Below, one piece after another: positions 56,401 to 64,000 of a stretch of 64,000 bases of DNA (position 1 is its first letter; every line of letters starts with the position of its first letter). The position numbers and the translations under genes are program-made. The stretch is from Jaltomata sinuosa. Taxonomy: Eukaryota; Streptophyta; Magnoliopsida; Solanales; Solanaceae. Below the pieces are notes generated by a model, which saw only the letters and a list, made by a program, of their open reading frames with translations, made no database searches and was not told the origin of the DNA. Where the stretch lies: positions 310,001-374,000 of the forward strand of contig QJPP01000448.1 of the NCBI GenBank assembly GCA_003996215.1, written 5' to 3'.

Positions 56401-56408
56401 CTTATATG

Positions 56409-56983
56409 AAACCTTCACATAATACAGCCTCTGTTGAAACAAATTGAGCAGTTCTTGCAGCTAGTTTGATGTATGGTCGCATGAATTTTTTCCAAGTATA
56501 AGTGTATCGGTAGATAATGAGATACGAACAAGAGTCACATCTAAAAGGTCATCTTATTCATCTCGGGAACCATATTCAACAAGGAAGGCTTTCTGTACCA
56601 CTTGACTCAACCAGTTTATTCCTTAAACAAACCGAACTCGAAATCACAATGTAGCTCTTAAACTAGTCCAATCGGCAAAGCTCGACTAGGCTCTTTTAGT
56701 CACGAACATGGCCTCCAATCTTTTTCCTCTGCAAGCATAAAAAATGTCACTTACTCTCTACCAAAGGTTTCCAATTCCCAACCCTTAAGGACCAATTTTT
56801 TTCTACAAAACTAAGCTCTTAAAATTCTGGAATCAAGTATTTTGGTTTTGAAAACAAAAGCAGATTGTGATAGTTTCTGGAAACCAAAACATTGATTTCC
56901 TGAGACAAATGAAAATAGCCAAGGATGTTTTCTCAAGAAAATAAATAGTGGCACAATTGCTTGTGACCAAAAGCAGATTCAAG
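56409..56983. other. Intergenic spacer
   Basis: No feature recognised. Confidence 0.35.
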
Positions 56984-57965
56984 ATTTGAAGGTTACGGGT
57001 GTCACTATTTTATATATGCAAATACCTACCATTAGCCACAAAGACGGTAGAAAGGATGGGTCGGGTCAGTTAATTTTGGATTAATTCCATCAGGTCTTAT
57101 ATTCGTACATAGACAAATAAGTTTCATTTGGTTTAGCTTTTATTCACACCTGATTTAAATATTAAATTCTAGTGTACAAGAAAATTGCAAAAACAAAAAA
57201 CAAAAACCAATAACTCATGAAAGAGTGCATCCAATTAGATAATTTGCTAAAAGTATAGCTTAATTTCTACATATTCTTTGATTGGCTAGATTGTTTTACC
57301 TTCAGTAAGTTTTTTTCCATCTTAATTATCAAGTTTTATGACAATTATTAGCAAAACAAAGAACTTCATTTTTTCAATCTATGAGAATCAACCCAAAATG
57401 TCTAGTAAACAAGCCATTTTGATCTTTCAAAAGTAAAACAAATATTGTTCAAATTATATTTCAATATAAATTAATGTCGCGTCATCAAAAAGAAATTTTT
57501 TTTATGTATTAAATAAAATAATTCAAATTACTAGTCAAAAGAAGTTTCTTATGAAGTAAACTTTAATTATAGAAACAAAATAATGGTTGGTATAAATAAA
57601 TTGAAAAAGAAAAGATGATGAAGAAGTAGGAGAATGAGAGAAATTTTTTCAGCAACAATAATGGAGAATAAAAAGAAGAAAAAGAGGAAGAGAAAAGGGA
57701 GGAAAGCAAGGTGAGGGCCTAGGAGTAGCTGATAAAATCAGTTAATTACCAGAGTGCCTGCACTGGGAATCGAACTCAGAACATAAGGAAATGAAGAACC
57801 TTAACGGCCTACGTGAACCAGTGGCACCTGGAGCTGCTTTTAGTATTACGGGTGCCATTTAATATATTTATACGTTTTTCACAAATATTTACATACATAC
57901 TCAGAACTTTTTCCGAAGCGTGCAGGTGGCATGGCCCTACCTCATTAGGTAGATCCGCCCCTGCA
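56984..57965 (-). mobile_element. Diverged relative of the hAT element
   Basis: The right end GTAGATCCGCCCCTG is the complement of the family's left end. The left edge CAGATTCAAGATTTGAAGGT, then TACGGGTGTCAC matches the family's other end loosely. The inside holds a tRNA-like stretch on the minus strand (GGTGCCACTGGTTCACGTAG, then GAGTTCGATTCCCAG). At 980 bp it is twice the length of the 55938 copy and may contain nested DNA. No target-site duplication found. Confidence 0.6.
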
Positions 57966-59596
57966 TGCGTCAATTGGGTATTCCAATTTGGCCCTCTTTT
58001 ACTGCACTTTTCTGTTAATTTTTCATCAACTGGTTCTTTTTCTACTATTCAAAAGTACATATTATTTCCAAACTAGGCTTCTAGTCAGTCTTGCTCTTTT
58101 AATTTTGAAGTTCCGGAAATTTTCGAGGAATACAGTGATCTTACCTGACAACTGTTAGCAAAAAGCAATGTCTCTAAAGACCAAATCCTTTTTTATTAGG
58201 TTCTAAAAACCAAATCCTAATTCGCACATATTTTTGTTCTAAGGAAAACCCAATACCAAAACTATTCTGCAATCCAAACACCACCTAAATTATTTAATAG
58301 GAAAATTATTAGTTGTAATTGCATCATTAGTATTGAAAAGACTGGATTTAAAAGTGGAGCTTAAACAAACTCAAGAACGTTCATAGATGAGCTCCTCGAT
58401 ATTAACTGGCCTCATGCATGCACTCAAACTCAATCGACTTCGTAGAAATTTATTTACCCGAGCTTGAATTCAACTCCTGCCTCGTGTAACAAATAGCTGA
58501 ACTGAGTTTGTACCTCTAGAGCTCAGCTCATCTTGGCTCGATATTCAGCTCTAAATGTCTTACGACTTTACTTGACCAGAAGATGCAATTATAAGTTGCA
58601 TCTATGAAACCATGGACGGCATGTAGTAATGACAAATTAATAAAAAGAAAAAGGAGGAGGAGCTAAAAGTGACAAGCACCCTTATTTAAATAAAATGACT
58701 AATCCATATATATTACCACTTCTATGCTTTCACATGCCATCTAGGTGCATACGTCCTAATAACAGGACTTATCCACACATGTTACAAATATCTGTGTGAG
58801 ATATGTTTTAATCAAAATATATGCAATTATCAAGACATATTTTACCATAATGTACACAGATTGTCATGTCATGAATTTCTAGAAATGCCTTGTTTGCATA
58901 CCTGCACCAATGTATTTGCTACATGACTATTAGATTATAAAATCATTTGCTTCTTTTATCTTAAAGTACACTTCAAATGGTGTTCTGTGGTGTATACTGC
59001 CTAACAATAATTGAGTACATTAAGAGCCTGAAATATCAGTGACTAAAAGCTGTATGCAGCAGTTAACCCCTTTCAAACCCAATTTGAATGACATTTATCA
59101 ACCATATCATGACTGATGCTACTCTAGTTATCTAGATGGGAAGTCAAGTTCTGTCACATCCACACTAACCAAGCAAAAGTCATCCGTCAATGAGATTAAG
59201 TTGCAAATTCTTCAAATCATTAATCTCCTCTTGCTCTCCCAACCTATTGTCGTGACTTACTATTCTAATCTTCTCTTTCTCTTTCTAATCACCGAAGTTA
59301 AGGCTTCCAAAATGGCTGAACTAGGTCGACAACAAACTAGAAAAGTTCTAAAACAAAAGGGATTTAGTTGTTACCTTTTCGGAAAAAAAAAAGAAGAAGA
59401 AGGGGGATCTGATAATGTTATAACTCAAAGAATTAGGCATGAGATGTTAAGAAATGTTTCAGAATTGAATGTGTATCATCATTTTACAAAGAGTGCATAA
59501 TAGAGGGGAGTAAAGATACTTTAATTCAAAGCTTGGACTAGACATTATACCAATTAAGATCAGCAAGTGTACCTTTTTTATCGAGCTTAACTGTGA
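57966..59596. other. Intergenic region
   Basis: No gene accepted. A 99-codon plus-strand frame at 59201-59500 has a hydrophobic start and a Lys/Glu-rich middle (GKKKEEEGG) but no recognisable family or splice context. Confidence 0.35.
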
Positions 59597-61279
59597 TCAA
59601 CTTCTACCATCGACATCAAACCCAGCCCCCGTCCAACCAGGTGGTGCTGAACCTTTACTTTTAGGTATTATGCCAATTCCCTTCCCTCTTCCTTGGGCAT
59701 TAATTTTCTTCTTCCCTCTTGCTTCAGGTTGTTGGTTTTGTCCATTTTCTGCGGCAGCATTTCTAGCATTTCCTTCTTTCAATGTAGTTTCAGATGATCC
59801 ATTCGATGATTCTTGTGTACCTTGAACTGAGGAAACATTTGGAGTCATACTACTCGGTGCAGGTCCCACGGAATTCAGATCCTAAGAACATTTTGGGCCA
59901 TCAGTTTTATGCAGCTTTGGTTAGGAAGAATTATTAAGCAGATAACGCAAGAAGCATCACATCATCTCAGATTCTCAGTGCCATTTTTAGTCTTGTAGCT
60001 CCAAAAACAAGATTATGGAATGAGCAAAAAAGAAGCACAAGGAACTGCTAGTCTTATCTTGAAGGATAAAGGTTTCAATCAAACATTGGGCATTATTTCA
60101 GCTTCTAGTTTTGGCTACATCGTGGTAGTATGTTATCTGGCCTACATTGTGCTCATTCTCCCCTCAACGTTGTCATCCCTCCTGCAAGGGAGCGTTGTGA
60201 AGGTTACTCACACTTCACATACTTTAAGTATCAAACAAAGTCCCACATCTGAGAAACAAGGGGATATAGAGCTTTCTGATAACATGGCTTAAAGCATTGG
60301 CCAAATTGGGGCATTCTGGGGACTGTGTTTCTAGGCACAAGCTCATCCAATCTTATAGTCCGTCCAATTTGGCCAGCTTGGGAACTCTGTCCTTCAAGCC
60401 CAAATAAGTTGGACTTGGTTCAATCTTCTCTGCTGCCAAATAGCTTTCTTCAGGTTTAAAAATAATACTGCTTTCACAGAGTAACCACCTATGACAAGGT
60501 TCATCAAGCAACAACGAAGTAGCAGAAGGTTTAACAAAAATCAAGAAGAATCAAATCATAATTCTCCACATTCAGTTGAAAAATACATCAGTATTTATAA
60601 GCAACGAGAAAATCATGTTAAAGATTTTGGCTCCAAAATTTACTCGAGTTCTACATGTTCAATCTGAGATTACCATATTGATTAAATAGAGAAGCAAGTT
60701 CCAAATGTTTCAAGAACTCCCTCTTCCACCATTTTCTTGTAGGCAGTCTTATATTGAATCAGCAGATTGGCTGCCGCATATACTAGTTGTTGCTTGTTAT
60801 TGGACTCTAGAATTAGCCGAAGACTTACGTTACTAAGAGGATCATAGAAGGTCAAGAACATTATCAGCTCTCAATTCACAAACATCCCAAAGGAGACAAA
60901 ATACAACAGCGTAAAAGGTGACATCAACTGCTAACAGATCTAGTAGCTATCTAGAAAATAAAGAGAAAACATACAGAGCTAGTGAAATCCTCATAAAGGT
61001 TCCTAAAAAGCATTTCTTACCAAGGCAGAGGATGTGGATGCTCTGCTCGGATTTAAAGCTTCCAGCTTCCTTTTCAGTTCCTCCAATCTAGCTAGCTGAG
61101 TGTTACTACTTTCACGAACCTATAAAAGGCAATCACACTTGAAAAGATTCACACAATCTAATTCCGTAAATGAAAACAAGAAATATACAAAAGCAAAATA
61201 CCAGATTATTCAAGTCCTCACAAAGCTTTTGCTTGAAATCCTCCTCCTCCTTAACAGCTTTTGATGCTGCTTCCCATGC
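59597..61279 (-). CDS. Coiled-coil protein of unknown function, last three exons
   Basis: Three minus-strand exons, all phase 0 with GT-AG borders: 61279-61202 (26 codons), 61119-61021 (33 codons), 59881-59597 (94 codons and TGA). The first two form one coiled coil: AWEAASKAVKEEEDFKQKL, then CEDLNNLVRESSNTQLARLE, then ELKRKLEALNPSRAS. The last is hydrophilic and basic (ARGKKKINAQGRGKGIGI) and ends with GSAPPGWTGAGFDVDGRS, which looks conserved rather than random. The 5' exons are not visible and probably lie beyond 64000, with the gypsy LTR and palindrome in an intron; truncation is the alternative. The reading of these exons is firm, the function is not: I do not recognise the family with confidence. 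Confidence 0.7.
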
Positions 61280-61459
61280 CTAGAGAAATTACGATAAGAA
61301 GAAGAAAATCGCATACCAAATTTTGAAGTCTTACAATTTTCTTTGAGTAACAAATATAATGTTTTTCTACCATGTCTCCCTTTAATGTTTTTCCTTTTTT
61401 ATATGTTGTTTGGTTTTTTCCTTCTTTTCTTTTTGATTGGTGAACATCATGATAGCATC

Positions 61460-62280
61460 CAAGAAAGCTTAACGCCATTGAGGGCCAAGGAATATCAAGA
61501 CACTTTAATGGGCTTCAATTAGTAATGCAAACATGTCTTATGATGGAAGAAGAGCTACAGCCCAAAGTAGCTCTTTTAGAAAAGTCTTACAACTAATTGG
61601 AGGCCCAAATTAATGACCAAGGAGGAGTTAGATTGTGGCCCGATATTTGTCCAAAAGAAGGAACAAGTCTAGCAGCCCAAAACTAGTGTTTCTAGAAGCT
61701 TACTTAATGCTACGTTGACTGCATTTATAGCTTTTTATTGAACAAAGTGCTGGTAATCTTCTATGCACCTAGGAGATTTCATCGTATTTAATTTAGTTTG
61801 ACCAACTTAAGTGTTGGTAGTCTTCTATGCACCTAGGAGATTTCAGCTTATTTAATTTAGTTTGACCACCTTTGAAGTCTAGAATGTTCTCCTAGGGTGG
61901 CAGCACAATTTACTCCTATATAAGGAGTGTTTTCTTCTTCTTGTAACTAAGTTTGAACATTAATATTAGTAGCCTTATGGAGACCTTTTGAGATTCTCTT
62001 TATGGTTATTGCCCCCTTGTTGTTCTACCTTGAATTTCTTCAATGGTAAGATCCCTTATTTGAGTTCCCTCCCTCCTATTCTTCTTCTTAATTGGTTCAC
62101 CACTTCTGTCAAACAATATTTCAAGTATCGAATACTTGAGCTTGTGTCTTCTCTTTCAAGAATCAATTCCTTCCCCTTTAGAGTCTTCCACTTTCCGTGT
62201 TGTTATCACATCACATTCAGGAGAAAGGCTGCTACTATGGAAGTAGAACCATTACAAGAGATATGAAATCAAACATTCTT
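61460..62280 (+). mobile_element. Gypsy-type 3' end with LTR
   Basis: A possible pol C-terminal tail (KKLNAIEGQGISRHFNGLQ, then CLMMEEELQPKVALLEKSY) is followed by a purine-rich CCAAGGAGGAG and an LTR-like region with a 64-bp tandem duplication (61746-61809, 61810-61873; TCTATGCACCTAGGAGATTT) and a promoter box CTCCTATATAAGGAG (61914-61928). No second LTR is in the window, so the LTR ends and superfamily are tentative. Confidence 0.55.
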
Positions 62281-62295
62281 GTTATACTCAAGCAT

Positions 62296-62619
62296 CTAAG
62301 AATTAATCAAATAAGATTTTGTTGCATAAACTGATTGAGCATGTCTTATTGGCGTGTCACATAAATTCTTTGCATCTTTAATAATTGCTCTTGGTCCACT
62401 TAAAAGTGTCACTTCGCCCAAGAACTTAGATTGTTCTTTGTATGGACAGTAGGAAGGAAAATTTTTCTCCATGCATCGAAAATTCTGCCAAAATCCATAA
62501 TCATCTCCAAAATCCAACAACACTTGTTCATTAGCCGCGGCCTTTTGGAAATTACCTATCACTTCCACATTCTTTGATGCCAACTCATTTGCAGAATTGT
62601 CTTTTTTTTGTGTATTCAT
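62296..62619 (-). pseudogene. Unrecognised coding fragment, left palindrome arm
   Basis: 107 codons open on the minus strand: NELASKNVEVIGNFQKAAA, NEQVLLDFGDDYGFWQNF, RCMEKNFPSYCPYKEQSKFL and GEVTLLSGPRAIIKDAKNL. Composition is protein-like and it is retained in the other arm, suggesting descent from a real exon. I do not recognise the family. An isolated fragment is more likely than a complete gene, since it starts next to a poly-A-like run. Confidence 0.45.
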
Positions 62620-63040
62620 TCAAGAGGATCGGTCTTGAAAGGGGGATGCGGTTTTTGTAGAACAACACAACACCTGCCCTTCTATACCTACTAGCTTCTA
62701 AAGGTGAATCTATGACAACTCTGTGTATTGTATTCTATTTTTTTGCTTGTATATATACTATTGGGATTTGTGTAGCTTAATAAATAAGTTTTCGTTTAAG
62801 ATGTAGTTGCCTATCATAGTCAGCTATGTCTTGAATAGAAACTCATTTATTAGGCTACACAAATCCCAGTAGTATATATACACAAAAAATAGAATACAAT
62901 ACACAGTTGTCATGGAGTCACCTTTAGAAGTTGTTAGGCATAGAAGGACAAGTGTTGTGTTGTATTGCTGTTCTACAAAAAACCTCATCCCCATTTCAAT
63001 ACCGATCCTCTTCAATGAGTTCACATAAAAAAAAATTATG

Positions 63041-63345
63041 CAGATGAGTTGGCATCGAAGAATGTGCAAGTGACAGGTAATTTCCGAAAGATCGCGGCTG
63101 ATGAACAAGTGTTGTTGGATTTCAGAGATGATTATGGATTTTGGCAGAATTTTCGATGCATGGAGAAAAATTTTCCTTCCTATTGTCCGTGCAAAGAACA
63201 CTCTTAAGTTCTTGGGTGAAGTGGCACGTTTAAGCGGCCCACGAGCAATTATTAAAAATGCAAAGAATTTAAGTGACGATGTCCAAAAATTGTCTTCCCA
63301 GCAAGACATGCTCAATCAATTTATGCAACAAAATCTTATTTGATT
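63041..63345 (+). pseudogene. Same coding fragment, right palindrome arm, with a stop
   Basis: Reads DELASKNVQVTGNF, then VLLDFRDDYGFWQNFRCMEK, in parallel to the left arm. A TAA near 63204-63206 closes the frame where the left arm stays open; the sequence beyond it (VLGEVARLSGPRAIIKNAKN) is still similar. Confidence 0.5.
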
Positions 63346-63375
63346 AATTCTTAGATGCTCAGGAACTACATATAG

Positions 63376-63660
63376 GGGCGGAGCTACAGTGTTCCGAGGG
63401 TGGTCATACGAACACCCTTCGTCGGAAAATTATAACATGTATATTGATAAAATCTTATTTTGTTGATTATATACTACGTTTTGAACACCCTGATGCAATA
63501 AGGCAAGGTAGTCCAGTGGTTAAGGGTTTTCAAGTGGCCCGAAAAAGCGGGCGGGTGAGTATAGGTTCAATACCCAGCAGCAACAACATTTATAGCTCTC
63601 TACAATTCTATTAAAATTGTAAGCTAAAAGGTCAGGTGCCTTTGCGATTTAACAAATGAT
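63376..63660 (+). mobile_element. Partial hAT-like element with tRNA-like module
   Basis: Left end TAGGGGCGGAGCTACAGTG. Inside, TAGTCCAGTGG (63510-63520) fits the Pol III A box and GGTTCAATACC (63568-63578) approximates the B box. The right end was not found; the boundary is approximate. Confidence 0.5.
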
Positions 63661-64000
63661 TTAAAAGCAATTATTAGAGAACCGGTGTGTCTTTCACCTT
63701 CTCATTTCATGCTATCACCATTCAAAAACAGCTTGTTGAAGAACTAAATATCTTCCCTTGTGGCATTGTTTACATCTAAGGCAATATATAGAGGTGACTA
63801 ATTAACCTCAACAGCCCTTCTCCTTTAGCACTCAAGCCACCAAGCAGATATTTCAAAGCTATGCACTATGTTTTAAAGCCCAACAACCTGCCTGAGCATG
63901 GCTATTGGCAAATCATTATATTAAAGGAAATGAATTTTTTGAAGAAATCAACTTGGTTCTTAGTCAAAGGCTTTCTGCATCTCTTACCGGCAATCTATTT
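63661..64000. other. Unassigned sequence at the window edge
   Basis: No gene or repeat recognised. It may be intron of the minus-strand coiled-coil gene if that gene continues past the window. Confidence 0.3.

Larger units (their letters stand above)
62291..63359. repeat. 1.07-kb palindrome (inverted duplication)
   Basis: Two arms, 62291-62814 and 62816-63359, are inverted copies with essentially no spacer (centre near 62815; for example GTAGCTTAATAAATAAG at 62772 pairs with the complement of 62842-62858). The outer ends pair as AGCATCTAA at 62291 with TTAGATGCT at 63351-63359. The arms look highly similar with a few indels. Each carries a copy of one coding-like fragment reading toward the outer end. 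A transcript through it would fold into a hairpin of more than 500 bp. Confidence 0.92.

Noticed and set aside
59201..59500. 99-codon plus-strand frame
   Set aside because: Hydrophobic start and lysine-rich run, but no family resemblance and no transcript signals; not strong enough for a gene call.
60020..60292. 90-codon plus-strand frame with a hydrophobic segment
   Set aside because: Lies antisense in the intron between exons of the coiled-coil gene; sequence near AGTCCCACATCTGAG suggests a repeat, not a gene.
1..64000. CRISPR arrays, prokaryotic operons, rRNA or functional tRNA genes, organelle insertions, endogenous pararetrovirus
   Set aside because: None was seen; tRNA-like boxes occur only inside transposable elements and do not form a plausible cloverleaf by eye.

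Overview
This is a plant nuclear window, almost certainly from a Solanaceae genome. The composition is AT-rich with large introns. It carries an RTE LINE with a TTG-repeat tail, Tnt1/Tork-like and RE-like copia elements, a tRNA-derived SINE, Helitrons, GGGGCGGATC-type hAT elements and Stowaway-like MITEs. There are no operons, CRISPR arrays or other prokaryotic features.

Only three host genes can be supported. (1) A SOC1/TM3-subfamily MADS-box gene, closest in look to the AGL42/FYF group, lies on the + strand. Six exons (15261-26391) encode the linker, K domain and C-terminus. The exon for the MADS DNA-binding domain is not in the window, so intron 1 either exceeds 15 kb or that exon is lost. 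(2) A TRM/LONGIFOLIA-type protein of 756 aa (VARLMGL motif plus a DUF4378-like C-terminus) lies on the + strand in four exons at 41169-44556. (3) The last three exons of an unnamed coiled-coil protein lie on the - strand at 59597-61279.

Layout: 1-545 is a foldback repeat. 1327-5554 is a full-length RTE LINE (-) with an 11-bp target-site duplication. About 6300-10610 is a 5'-truncated, broken copia element (-). 12570-13910 is a 5'-truncated L1-type LINE (+). 15261-26391 is the visible MADS gene; its 9.6-kb intron 2 holds rearranged copia fragments, a truncated RTE copy and a structurally complete, young copia element (17757-22932; 478-bp LTRs differing at 5 sites; TSD TAGAG). 26.5-40.6 kb is gene-poor and holds inverted and tandem repeats, MITEs, a 107-bp RTE tail insertion, a GC-rich patch and a promoter-like island rich in GGCCCA motifs. 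41-44.6 kb is the TRM gene. 45.8-50.0 kb holds SINE copies followed by two Helitrons lying tail to tail. 50-58 kb holds MITEs, a decayed RTE tail and hAT elements. 59.6-61.3 kb is the coiled-coil gene. 61.46-62.28 kb is a gypsy 3' end with an LTR. 62291-63359 is a 1.07-kb palindrome carrying two inverted copies of an unrecognised coding fragment.

No new multi-gene system is apparent. The points most worth checking are the young but protease-motif-deficient copia inside a flowering-regulator-type gene, the 1.07-kb palindrome, the tail-to-tail Helitron pair, and a recurring tRNA-like A-box/B-box module inside unrelated non-autonomous elements. All coordinates were read by eye from the sequence and no database search was run.
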